A DNA stretch of 64,000 nucleotides from Oasisia sp. SBJ-2009 (taxonomy: Eukaryota > Annelida > Polychaeta > Sabellida > Siboglinidae), in assembly GCA_964017155.1 (NCBI GenBank), contig OZ024861.1, positions 14,227,912 through 14,291,911 on the forward strand. The letters run 5' to 3'. Below are positions 11,648-25,068 of the stretch, piece by piece (position 1 is the first letter of the stretch; each line of letters begins with the position of its first letter). Below the pieces are notes generated by a model. That model ran no database searches. It had not been told where the DNA came from and saw only the letters and a list, made by a program, of their open reading frames with translations. A program made the translations under genes and the position numbers.

Positions 11648-13853
11648 AGCGTGAACAATAGCTCGATCAATCGTCTGAGTAAAACGTTTCGATTGTGAGA
11701 ACTGCAACATCAAAACTAATGTCCACTCGCACTAGCTGTGATATATGTATCGATGTCATGCTATCGTTGATTTGATTCTCCCAGTGATCGGCCTACATTA
11801 TCATCTACCTCAACATGTTATATAAAAAAAATAACTTGATAAAAACAACGCTTCACCCACTGTCGAATGACTGTTCCGCGTCGCCAATCTTCACATCATC
11901 GGGCCTGGTCGGTCAGTAATGCTGCCAGAAGTATTCGGCCACGTGTCGCTGTATCTTCACCGGGCGCAGACACCTGAGAAAAAACAATAAAACAGCGTTA
12001 CAATGTGCACGGTGTCTAACAAAATTGAAAACAGCAGGCTCAATGCTTACATATGTCCACATTCCTTCACCCCACTGGCGTCAAAGACGCAAATCCCACC
12101 GCGATGCGGTCGAGATTACACTAAAGAAACTGGCATCTGTCGCCAGCATTCGGCTGCGCGGCAAAGTAATGGCGGCAAACCGGAAGACGCGCCACAACAA
12201 TACCGTGACGTCACGACATTACGGCAGACGTGCCATTTTCGTTCCCGGCGACGTCAAATTTCAAGATGGCGACGCCTTTTATCTAAGCAAACTGGGGGGG
12301 GAGGCGCTTTCTTCCACGTTTACTTCGTTCTTTCAATGTTTTACTTGCGCTAGCTTATTTCGCAATAAGGAACACACATAGGACTACAGTTGTATTATGG
12401 TACGACGGCCTGTGCGACATTCGGGTACTTTTTATGCACGAAGCAAGTCAATGTGCGTGGCGTATAACACCGATTAGATTCAACAATGCCAGACTCTCTC
12501 CATTGATTTTTAGACCAAATATATCAGGCCTGCTGCGTCCGCGCGTATTAAAACCACTGCACTACCCTACCCGCGCCTCTTGTAATGAAGTTTCAAACCT
12601 AGGAGCAATTGAGGTTGGCTTGCATTGTGCGCAAGTGCCTAATTCTTGTCGGAAATGGAACATAATATTCATATTCGTGTTCTCATTCACAGTACACTGT
12701 ATATGGTGCATACCACTCTTCGATGAGTTGTCTCAAAGTCTCAAGCAGCTTTCCACCTATGCCTAGGCAAATAGACGTTTGGACAGTATCTAATTTCACA
12801 TTCGTACTGCTGAGCTTCAAACTACTACACTCAACGACAGAAGTTCCCTTCACTGTGTTGGCAATCTACTCTCTGCGATCTGGAACTCTAAAGCGTCTTA
12901 ACGGCGACGCCACGAGGGCTGTATGCAGGCTGCGCATAGATGTATCTGAAGCATTATATGCCATTCCATGCGATAAAAGACGTTCGTTCGCATACAGTCT
13001 AGATTTACTCTGTAGTGTAATACGCTTTGTAGGACGTACAATGTGTGTAGCTAGCTCAACATCAATGATTATATGATGCGACCATTGCCTGTTAGTTGCT
13101 TTGTGGTTTCGTTTTCATATTGAACTGGCGACATGTCTGCTCTTTGGTTTCAGGTCTTCCTATTTGAGACCGACGTACGTGTGAGCGACACAGACCGTCT
13201 GAGAATGAGACGCGCGAGTAGTGATGAACCCCACGCATGTCTAGTATATCACTTCGTAGTTGTCTGGGTAGTTTGGAACAACCCTTGGTTTCTCGTATGG
13301 CTCTTCGCCATCGCTGTTATGTCTAGCCGTTGGCGTTACCTGTTTGTCGGCATAGCGCTCATGACATGGCCAAAGAGCTGGCCTGTTGGCACTGATCACT
13401 GTAGCATATGCTATTGTTTCTAAGGCAATGTAACAACATATGCATTCGAACTCCGTCACTACCTAGATACAAATCTGCGTGCCGAGATATGTGTGACTGC
13501 AATCAATATGGGTCTCAAAACATCGAATGATCTCTACACTTGTCTTTGAAGGAAGACATGTCAAATGCGTACCCTTGAGTTACACTATTGCAAAGAAAGA
13601 GGCACTTGTGTAGGTTGCCTTGGCATGCTGATTCCTAAGTATGCTGTTTCCAGTCGAGATGAATGCGTTGTGCTTGGTGTCATGACGGTCAAAGAATCAT
13701 CTACTCACCTGTATTGAGTGGGTGTATGTGTACAAGCGATAATGTGTGTGGCATTCGCCGCGCGAATGGTGCTTATGCATATCAGTTTTAATATACATTC
13801 CGCGGTGCGATCCCGGCCTCTTACACAAGTTTCGTTCTTGAAATACATCATAT
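11648..13853 (+). repeat. Unit 6 (2206 bp)
   Basis: The shortest undeleted unit. Its 5' half resembles unit 4 (ggaacacacatag, aacataatattc). Its 3' half resembles unit 0 (gacatggcc, tgtttctaagg) and again lacks the 40-bp block although its neighbours have it. It has ACGT and a G-run of 8. It looks like a recombinant between two unit types. Confidence 0.95.
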
Positions 13854-16099
13854 AACGTGAACAATAGCTCGATCAATCGTCTGAGTAAAACGTTTCGATT
13901 GTGAGAACTGCAACATCAAAACTAATGTCCACTCGCACTAGCTGTGATACATGTATCGATGTCATGCTATCGTTGATTTGATTCTCCCAGTGATCGGCCT
14001 ACATTATCATGTACCTCAACATGTTATATATAAAAAAGTAACTTGATAAAAACAACGCTTCACCCACTGTCGAATGACTGTTCCGCGTCGCCAATCTTCA
14101 CATCATCGGGCCTGGTCGGTCAGTAATGCTGCCAGAAGTATTCGGCCACGTGTCGCTGTATCTTCACCGGGCGCAGACACCTGAGAAAAAAACAATAAAA
14201 CAGCGTTACAATGTGCACGGTGTCTAACAAAATTGAAAACAGCATGCTCAATGCTTACATATGTCCACATTCCTTCACCCCACTGGCGTCAAAGACGCAA
14301 ATCCCACCGCGATGCGGTCGAGATTACAACAAAGAAACTGGCATCTGTCGCCAGCATTCGGCTGCGCGGCAAAGTAATGGCGGCAAACCGGAAGACGCGC
14401 CACAACAATACCGTGACGTCACGACATTACGGCAGACGTGCCATTTTCGTTCCCGGCGACGTCAAATTTCAAGATGGCGACGCCTTTGATCTAAGCAAAC
14501 TGGGGGGGGGGAGGCGCTTTCTTCCACGTTTACTTCGTTCTTTCAATGTTTTACTTGCGCTAGCTTATTTCGCAATAAGGTACACACATAGGACTACAGT
14601 TGTATTATGGTACGACGGCCTGTGCGACATTCGGGTACTTTTTATGCACGATGCAAGTCAATGTGCGTGGCGTATAACACCGATTAGATTCAACAATGCC
14701 AGACTCTCTCCATTGATTTTTAGACCAAATATATAAGGCCTGCTGCGTCCGCGCGTATTAAAACCACTGCACTACCCTACCCGCGCCTCTTGTAATGAAG
14801 TTTCAAACCTAGGAGCAATTGAGGTTGACTTGCATTCTGCGCAAGTGCCTAATTCTTGTCGGAAATGGAACAGAATATTCATATTCGTGTTCTCATTCAC
14901 AGTACACTGTATATGGTGCATACCACTCTTCGATGAGTTGTCTCAAAGTCTCAAGCAGCTTTCCACCTATGCCTAGGCAAATAGACGTTTGGACAGTATC
15001 TAATTTCACATTCGTACTGCTGAGCTTCAAACTACTACACTCAACGACAGAAGTTCCCTTCACTGTGTTGGCAATCTACTCTCTGCGATCTGGAACTCTA
15101 AAACGTCTTAACGGCGACGCCACGAGGGCTGTATGCAGGCTGCGCATAGATGTATCTGAAGCATTATATGCCATTCCATGCGATAAAAGACGTTCGTTCG
15201 CATACAGTCTAGAGTTACTCTGTAGTGTAATACGCTTTGTAGGACGTACAATGTGTGTAGCTAGCTCAACATCAATGATTATATGATGCGACCATTGCCT
15301 GTTAGTTGCTTTGTGGTTTCGTTTTCATATTGAACTGGCGACATGTCTGCTCTTTGGTTTCAGGTCTTCCTATTTGAGACCGACGTGTGAGCGACACAGA
15401 CCGTCTGAGAATGAGACGCGCGAGTAGTGATGAACCCCACGCATGTCTAGTATATCACTTCGTAGTTGTCTGGGTAGTTTGGAACAACCCTTGGTTTCTC
15501 GTATGGCTCTTCGCCATCGCTGTTATGTCTAGCCGTTGGCGTTACCTGTTTGTCGGCACAGCGCTCATGACACGGCCAAAGAGCTGGCCTGTTGGAACTG
15601 ATCACTGTAGCATATGCTATTGTTTCCAAGGCAATGTAACAACATATGCATTCGAACTCCGTCACTACCTAGATACAAATCTGCGTGCCCAGATATGTGT
15701 GACTGCAATAAATATGGGTCTCAAAACATCGAATGATCTCTACACTTGTCTTTGAAGGAAGACATGTCAAATGCGTACCCTTGAGTTACACTATTGCAAA
15801 GAAAGAGGCACTTGTGTAGGTTGCCTTGGCATGCTGATTCCTAAGTACGCTGATTCCAGTCGAGATGAATGCGTTGTGCTTGGTGTCATGACGGTCAAAG
15901 AATCATCTATTCACCTGTATTGAGTGGGTGTATGTGTACAAGCGATAATGTGTGTGGCATTCGCCGCGCGAATGGTGCTTATGCATATCAGTTTTAATAT
16001 ACTTTCCGCGGTGCGATCCCGGCCTCTTACACAAGTTTCGTTTCATGTGCATTATTTTGCATCATATTTTGACATTGCGTATCTTGAAATACATCATAT
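13854..16099 (+). repeat. Unit 7 (2246 bp)
   Basis: The 5' half is unit-1-like (acaacaaag, atatataagg stop, G-run of 10). The 3' half is unit-4-like (no ACGT, ttggaactgatc, aagtacgctg, 40-bp block present). The switch lies between about 14.8 and 15.4 kb. Confidence 0.95.
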
Positions 16100-18339
16100 A
16101 GCGTGAACAATAGCTCGATCAATCGTCTGAGTAAAACGTTTCGATTGTGAGAACTGCAACATCAAAACTAATGTCCACTCGCACTAGCTGTGATACATGT
16201 ATCGATGTCATGCTATCGTTGATTTGATTCTCCCAGTGATCGGCCTACATTATCATCTACCTCAACATGTTATATAGAAAAAATAACTTGATAAAAACAA
16301 CGCTTCACCCACTGTCGAATGACTGTTCCGCGTCGCCAATCTTCACATCATCGGGCCTGGTCGGTCAGTAATGCTGCCAGAAGTATTCGGCCACGTGTCG
16401 CTGTATCTTCACCGGGCGCAGACACCTGAGAAAAAACAATAAAACAGCGTTACAATGTGCACGGTGTCTAACAAAATTGAAAACAGCATGCTCAATGCTT
16501 ACATATGTCCACATTCCTTCACCCCACTGGCGTCAAAGACGCAAATCCCACCGCGATGCGGTCGAGATTACACTAAAGAAACTGGCATCAGTCGCCAGCA
16601 TTCGGCTGCGCGGCAAAGTAATGGCGGCAAACCGGAAGACGCGCCACAACAATACCGTGACGTCACGACATTACGGCAGACGTGCCATTTTCGTTCCCAG
16701 CGACGTCAAATTTCAAGATGGCGACGCCTTTGATCTAAGCAAACTGGGGGGGGAGGCGCTTTCTTCCACGTTTACTTCGTTCTTTCAATGTTTTACTTGC
16801 GCTAGCTTATTTCGCAATAAGGTACACACATAAGACTACAGTTGTATTATGGTACGACGGACTGTGCGACATTCGGGTACTTTTTATGCACGATGCAAGT
16901 CAATGTGCGTGGCGTATAACACCGATTAGATTCAACAATGCCAGACTCTCTCCATTGATTTTTAGACCAAATATATCAGGCCTGCTGCGTCCGCGCGTAT
17001 TCAAACCACTGCACTACCCTACCCGCGCCTCTTGTAATGAAGTTTCAAACCTAGGAGCAATTGAGGTTGGCTTGCATTCTGCGCAAGTGCCTAATTCTTG
17101 TCGGAAATGGAACAGAATATTCATATTCGTGTTCTCATTCACAGTACACTGTATATGGTGCATACCACTCTTCGATGAGTTGTCTCAAAGTCTCAAGCAG
17201 CTTTCCATCTATGCCTAGGCAAATAGACGTTTGGACAGTATCTAATTTCACATTCGTACTGCTGAGCTTCAAACTACTACACTCAACGACAGAAGTTCCC
17301 TTCACTGTGTTGGCAATCTACTCTCTGCGATCTGGAACTCTAAAACGTCTTAACGGCGACGCCACGAGGGCTGTATGCAGGCTGCGCATAGATGTATCTG
17401 AAGCATTATATGCCATTCCATGCGATAAAAGACGTTCGTTCGCATAGTCTAGATTTACTCTGTAGTGTAATACGCTTTGTAGGACGTACAATGTGAGTAG
17501 CTAGCTCAAAATCAATGATTATATGATGCGACCATTGCCTGTTAGTTGCTTTGTGGTTTCGTTTTCATATTGAACTGGCGACATGTCTGCTCTTTGGTTT
17601 CAGGTCTTCCTATTTGAGACCGACGTGTGAGCGACACAGACCGTCTGAGAATGAGACGCGCGAGTAGTGATGAACCCCACGCATGTCTAGTATATCACTT
17701 CGTAGTTGTCTGGGTAGTTTGGAACAACCCTTGGTTTCTCGTATGGCTCTTCGCCATCGCTGTTATGTCTAGCCGTTGGCGTTACCTGTTTGTCGGCACA
17801 GCGCTCATGACACGGCCAAAGAGCTGGCCTGTTGGCACTGATCACTGTAGCATATGCTATTGTTTCCAAGGCAATGTAACAACATATGCATTCGAACTCC
17901 GTCACTACCTAGATACAAGTCTGCGTGCCCAGATATGTGTGACTGCAATAAATATGGGTCTCAAAACATCGAATGATCTCTACACTTGTCTTTGAAGGAA
18001 GACATGTCAAATGCGTACCCTTGAGTTACACTATTGCAAAGAAAGAGGCACTTGTGTAGGTTGCCTTGGCATGCTGATTCCTAAGTATGCTGTTTCCAGT
18101 CGAGATGAATGCGTTGTGCTTGGTGTCATGACGGTCAAATAATCATCTACTCACCTGTATTGAGTGGGTGTATGTGTACAAGCGATAATGTGTGTGGCAT
18201 TCGCCGCGCGAATGGTGCTTATGCATATCAGTTTTAATATACTTTCCGCGGTGCGATCCCGGCCTCTTACACAAGTTTCGTTTCATGTGCATTATTTTGC
18301 ATCATATTTTGACATTGCGTATCTTGAAATACATCACAT
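16100..18339 (+). repeat. Unit 8 (2240 bp)
   Basis: Close partner of unit 5, 6693 bp upstream. G-run of 8. A private 2-bp deletion near 17445 (cgcatagtctag instead of cgcatacagtctag) shifts any reading frame through that region. Confidence 0.95.
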
Positions 18340-20586
18340 AGCGTGAACAATAGCTCGATCAATCGTCTGAGTAAAACGTTTCGATTGTGAGAACTGCAAC
18401 ATCAAAACTAATATCCACTCGCACTAGCTGTGATATATGTATCGATGTCATGCTATCGTTTATTTGATTCTCCCAGTGATCGGCCTACATTATCATCTAC
18501 CTCAACATGTTATATAAAAAAAATAACTTGATAAAAACAACGCTTCACCCACTGTCGAATGACTGTTCCGCGTCGCCAATCTTCACATCATCGGGCCTGG
18601 TCGGTCAGTAATGCTGCCAGAAGTATTCGGCCACGTGTCGCTGTATCTTCACCGGGCGCAGACACCTGAGAAAAAAACAATAAAACAGCGTTACAATGTG
18701 CACGGTGTCTAACAAAATTGAAAACAGCAGGCTCAATGCTTACATATGTCCACATTCCTTCACCCCACTGGCGTCAAAGACGCAAATCCCACCGCGATGC
18801 GGTCGAGATTACACTAAAGAAACTGGCATCTGTCGCCAGCATTCGGCTGCGCGGCAAAGTAACGGCGGCAAACCGGAAGACGCGCCACAACAATACCGTG
18901 ACGTCACGACATTACGGCAGACGTGCCATTTTCGTTCCCGGCGACGTCAAATTTCAAGATGGCGACGCCTTTGATCTAAGCAAAGTGGGGGGGGGGGGAG
19001 GCGCTTTCTTCCACGTTTACTTCGTTCTTTCAATGTTTTACTTGCGCTAGCTTATTTCGCAATAAGGTACACACATAGGACTACAGTTGTATTATGGTAC
19101 GACGGCCTGTGCGACATTCGGGTACTTTTTATGCACGAAGCAAGTCAATGTGCGTGGCGTATAACACCGATTAGATTCAACAATGCCAGACTCTCTCCAT
19201 TGATTTTTAGACCAAATATATCAGGCCTGCTGCGTCCGCGCGTATTAAAACCACTGCACTACCCTACCCGCGCCTCTTGTAATGAAGTTTCAAACCTAGG
19301 AGCAATTGAGGTTGGCTTGCATTGTGCGCAAGTGCCTAATTATTGTCGGAAATGGAACAGAATATTCATATTCGTGTTCTCATTCACAGTACACTGTATA
19401 TGGTGCATACCACTCTTCGATGAGTTGTCTCAAAGTCTCAAGCAGCTTTCCACCTATGCCTAGGCAAATAGACGTTTGGACAGTATCTAATTTCACATTC
19501 GTACTGCTGAGCTTCAAACTACTACACTCAACGACAGAAGTTCCCTTCACTGTGTTGGCAATCTACTCTCTGCGATCTGGAACTCTAAAGCGTCTTAACG
19601 GCGACGCCACGAGGGCTGTATGCAGGCTGCGCATAGATGTATCTGAAGCATTATATGCCATTCCATGCGATAAAAGACGTTCGTTCGCATACAGTCTAGA
19701 TTTACTCTGTAGTGTAATACGCTTTGTAGGACGTACAATGTGTGTAGCTAGCTCAACATCAATGATTATATGATGCGACCATTGCCTGTTAGTTGCTTTG
19801 TGGTTTCGTTTTCATATTGAACTGGCGACATGTCTGCTCTTTGGTTTCAGGTCTTCCTATTTGAGACCGACGTGTGAGCGACACAGACCGTCTGAGAATG
19901 AGACCCGCGAGTAGTGATGAACCCCACGCATGTCTAGTATATCACTTCGTAGTTGTCTGGGTAGTTTGGAACAACCCTTGGTTTCTCGTATGGCTCTTCG
20001 CCATCGCTGTTATGTCTAGCCGTTGGCGTTACCTGTTTGTCGGCACAGCGCTCATGACACGGCCAAAGAGCTGGCCTGTTGGCACTGATCACTGTAGCAT
20101 ATGCTATTGTTTCCAAGGCAATGTAACAACATATGCATTCGAACTCCGTCACTACCTAGATACAAATCTGCGTGCCCAGATATGTGTGACTGCAATAAAT
20201 ATGGGTCTCAAAACATCGAATGATCTCTACACTTGTCTTTGAAGGAAGACATGTCAAATGCGTACCCTTGAGTTACACTATTGCAAAGAAAGAGGCACTT
20301 GTGTAGGTTGCCTTGGCATGCTGATTCCTAAGTATGCTGTTTCCAGTCGAGATGAATGCGTTGTGCTTGGTGTCATGACGGTCAAAGAATCATCTACTCA
20401 CCTGTATTGAGTGGGTGTATGTGTACAAGCGATATTGTGTGGGGCATTCGCCGCGCGAATGGTGCTTATGCATATCAGTTTTAATATACTTTCCGCGGTG
20501 CGATCCCGGCCTCTTACACAAGTTTCGTTTCATTTGCATTATTTTGCATCATATTTTGACATTGCGTATCTTGAAATACATCATAT
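18340..20586 (+). repeat. Unit 9 (2247 bp)
   Basis: The last unit of the left subfamily. It still has tatgccattcc and ctttgtagg, whereas all later units have tatgacattcc and ctttatagg. G-run of 12, preceded by aaagt rather than aaact. Its tail variant gatattgtgtgggg recurs in units 13-15. Confidence 0.95.
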
Positions 20587-22827
20587 AGCGTGAACAATAG
20601 CTCGATCAATCGTCTGAGTAAAACGTTCCGATTGTGAGAACTGCAACATCAAAACTAATGTCCACTCGCACTAGCTGTGATATATGTATCGATGTCATGC
20701 TATCGTTGATTTGATTCTCCCAGTGATCGGCCTACATTATCATCTACCTCAACATGTTATATAAAAAAAATAACTTGATAAAAACAACGCTTCACCCACT
20801 GTCGAATGACTGTTCCGCGCCGCCAATCTTCACATCATCGGGCCTGGTCGGTCAGTAATGCTGCCAGAAGTATTCGGCCACGTGTCGCTGTATCTTCACC
20901 GGGCGCAGACACCTGAGAAAAAACAATAAAAAAGCGTTACAATGTGCACGGTGTCTAACAAAATTGAAAACAGCAGGCTCAATGCTTACATATGTCCACA
21001 TTCCTTCACCCCACTGGCGTCAAAGACGCAAATCCCACCGCGATGCGGTCGAGATTACACTAAAGAAACTGGCATCTGTCGCCAGCATTCGGCTGCGCGG
21101 CAAAGTAATGGCGGCAAACCGGAAGACGCGCCACAACAATACCGTGACGTCACGACATTACGGCAGACGTGCCATTTTCGTTCCCGGCGACGTCAAATTT
21201 CAAGATGGCGACGCCTTTGATCTAAGCAAACTGGGGGGGAGGCGCTTTCTTCCACGTTTACTTCGTTCTTTCAATGTTTTACTTGCGCTAGCTTATTTCG
21301 CAATAAGGTACACACATAGGACTACAGTTGTATTATGGTACGACGGCCTGTGCGACATTCGGGTACTTTTTATGCACGATGCAAGTCAATGTGCGTGGCG
21401 TATAACACCGATTAGATTCAACAATGCCAGACTCTCTCCATTGATTTTTAGACCAAATATATCAGGCCTGCTGCGTCCGCGCGTATTAAAACCACTGCAC
21501 TACCCTACCCGCGCCTCTTGTAATGAAGTTTCAAACCTAGGAGCAATTGAGGTTGGCTTGCATTGTGCGCAAGTGCCTAATTCTTGTCAGAAATGGAACA
21601 GAATATTCATATTCGTGTTCTCATTCACAGTACACTGTATATGGTGCATACCACTCTTCGATGAGTTGTCTCAAAGTCTCAAGCAGCTTTCCACCTATGC
21701 CTAGGCAAATAGACGTTTGGACAGTATCTAATTTCACCTTCGTACTGCTGAGCTTCAAACTACTACACTCAACGACAGAAGTTCCCTTCACTGTGTTGGC
21801 AATCTACTCTCTGCGATCTGGAACTCTAAAACGTCTTAACGGCGACGCCACGAGGGCTGTATGCAGACTGCGCATAGATGTATCTGAAGCATTATATGAC
21901 ATTCCATGCGATAAAAGACGTTCGTTCGCATACAGTCTAGATTTACTCTGTAGTGTAATACGCTTTATAGGACGTACAATGTGTGTAGCTAGCTCAACAT
22001 CAATGATTATATGATGCGACCTTTGCCTGTTAGTTGCTTTGTGGTTTCGTTTTCATATTGAACTGGCGACATGTCTGCTCTTTGGTTTCAGGTCTTCCTA
22101 TTTGAGACCGACGTGTGAGCGACACAGACCGTCTGAGAATGAGAGGCGCGAGTAGTGATGAACCCCACGCATGTCTAGTATATCACTTCGTAGTTGTCTG
22201 GGTAGTTTGGAACAACCCTTGGTTTCTCGTATGGCTCTTCGCCATCGCTGTTATGTCTAGCCGTTGGCGTTACCTGTTTGTCGGCACAGCGCTCATGACA
22301 CGGCCAAAGAGCTGGCCTGTTGGCACTGATCACTGTAGCATATGCTATTGTTTCCAAGGCAATGTAACAACATATGCATTCGAACTCCGTCACTACCTAG
22401 ATACAAATCTGCGTGCCGAGATATGTGTGACTGCAATAAATATGGGTCTCAAAACATCGAATGATCTCTACACTTGTCTTTGAAGGAATACATGTCAAAT
22501 GCGTACCCTTGATTTACACTATTGCAAAGAAAGAGGCACTTGTGTAGGTTGCCTTGGCATGCTGTTTCCTAAGTATGCTGTTTCCAGTCGAGATGAATGC
22601 GTTGTGCTTGGTGTCATGACGGTCAAAGAATCATCTACTCACCTGTATTGAGTGGGTGTATGTGTACAAGCGATAATGTGTGTGGCATTCGCCGCGCGAA
22701 TGGTGCTTATGCATATCAGTTTTAATATACTTTCCGCGGTGCGATCCCGGCCTCTTACACAAGTTTCGTTTCATGTGCATTATTTTGCATCATATTTTGA
22801 CATTGCGTATCTTGAAATACATCATAT
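20587..22827 (+). repeat. Unit 10 (2241 bp)
   Basis: The first unit of the right subfamily (cgttccgattg, gcgccgcc, tatgacattcc, ctttatagg). G-run of 7. It shares gagaggcgcgag, ccttgatttacac and gctgtttcctaag with unit 18, about 17.9 kb (eight units) away. Confidence 0.95.
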
Positions 22828-25068
22828 AGCGTGAACAATAGCTCGATCAATCGTCTGAGTAAAACGTTCCGATTGTGAGAACTGCAACATCAAAACTAAT
22901 GTCCACTCGCACTAGCTGTGATATATGTATCGATGTCATGCTATCGTTGATTTGATTATCCCAGTGTTCGGCCTACATTATCATCTACCTCAACATGTTA
23001 TATAAAAAAAATAACTTGATAAAAACAACGCTTCACCCACTGTCGAATGACTGTTCCGCGCCGCCAATCTTCACATCATCGGGCCTGGTCGGTCAGTAAT
23101 GCTGCCAGAAGTATTCGGCCACGTGTCGCTGTATCTTCCCCGGGCGCAGACACCTGAGAAAAAACAATAAAAAAGCGTTACAATGTGCACGGTGTCTAAC
23201 AAAATTGAAAACAGCAGGCTCAATGCTTACATATGTCCACATTCCTTCACCCCACTGGCGTCAAAGACGCAAATCCCACCGCGATGCGGTCGAGATTACA
23301 CTAAAGAAACTGGCATCTGTCGCCAGCATTCGGCTGCGCGGCAAAGTAATGGCGGCAAACCGGAAGACGCGCCACAACAATACCGTGACGTCACGACATT
23401 ACGGCAGACGTCCCATTTTCGTTCCCGGCGACGTCAAATTTCAAGATGGCGACGCCTTTGATCTAAGCAAACTGGGGGGGAGGCTCTTTCTTCCACGTTT
23501 ACTTCGTTCTTTCAATGTTTTACTTGCGCTAGCTTATTTCGCAATAACGTACACACATAGGACTACAGTTGTATTATGGTACGACGGCCTGTGCGACATT
23601 CGGGTACTTTTTATGCACGATGCAAGTCAATGTGCGTGGCGTATAACACCGATTAGATTCAACAATGCCAGACTCTCTCCATTGATTTTTAGACCAAATA
23701 TATCAGGCCTGCTGCGTCCGCGCGTATTAAAACAACTGCACTACCCTACCCGCGCCTCTTGTAATGAAGTTTCAAACCTAGGAGCAATTGAGGTTGGCTT
23801 GCATTGTGCGCAAGTGCCTAATTCTTGTCAGAAATGGAACAGAATATTCATATTCGTGTTCTCATTCACAGTACACTGTATATGGTGCATACCACTCTTC
23901 GATGAGTTGTCTCAAAGTCTCAAGCAGCTTTCCACCTATGCCTAGGCAAATAGACGTTTGGACAGTATCTAATTTCACATTCGTACTGCTGAGCTTCAAA
24001 CTACTACACTCAACGACAGAAGTTCCCTTCACTGTGTTGGCAATCTACTCTCTGCGATCTGGAACTCTAAAGCGTCTTAACGGCGACGCCACGAGGGCTG
24101 TATGCAGGCTGCGCATAGATGTATCTGAAGCATTATATGACATTCCATGCGATAAAAGACGTTCGTTCGCATACAGTCTAGATTTATTCTGTAGTGTAAT
24201 ACGCTTTATAGGACGTACAATGTGTGTAGCTAGCTCAACATCAATGATTATATGATGCGACCATTGCCTGTTAGTTGCTTTGTGGTTTCGTTTTCATATT
24301 GAACTGGCGACATGTCTGATCTTTGGTTTCAGGTCTTCCTATTTGAGACCGACGTGTGAGCGACACAGACCGTCTGAGAATGAGACGCGCGAGTAGTGAT
24401 GAACCCCACGCATGTCTAGTATATCACTTCGTAGTTGTCTGGGTAGTTTGGAACAACCCTTGGTTTCTCGTATGGCTCTTCGCCATCGCTGTTATGTCTA
24501 GCCGTTGGCGTTACCTGTTTGTCGGCACAGCGCTCATGACACGGCCAAAGAGCTGGCCTGTTGGCACTGATCACTGTAGCATATGCTATTGTTTCCAAGG
24601 CAATGTAACAACATATGCATTCGAACTCCGCCACTACCTAGATAGAAATCTGCGTGCCGAGATATGTGTGACTGCAATAAATTTGGGTCTCAAAACATCG
24701 AATGATCTCTACACTTGTCTTTGAAGGAAGACATGTCAAATGCGTACCCTTGAGTTACACTATTGCAAAGAAAGAGGCACTTGTGTAGGTTGCCTTGGCA
24801 TGCTGATTCCTAAGTATGCTGTTTCCAGTCGAGATGAATGCGTTGTGCTTGGTGTCATGACGGTCAAAGAATCATCTACTCACCTGTATTGAGTGGGTGT
24901 ATGTGTACAAGCGATTATGTGTGTGGCATTCGCCGCGCGAATGGTGCTTATGCATATCAGTTTTAATATACTTTCCGCGGTGCGATCCCGGCCTCTTACA
25001 CAAGTTTCGTTTCATGTGCATTATTTTGCATCATATTTTGACATTGCGTATCTTGAAATACATCATAT
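22828..25068 (+). repeat. Unit 11 (2241 bp)
   Basis: G-run of 7. It shares tgtctgatctttgg and the ccgccac / gatagaaatc pair with units 16 and 17. Confidence 0.95.
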
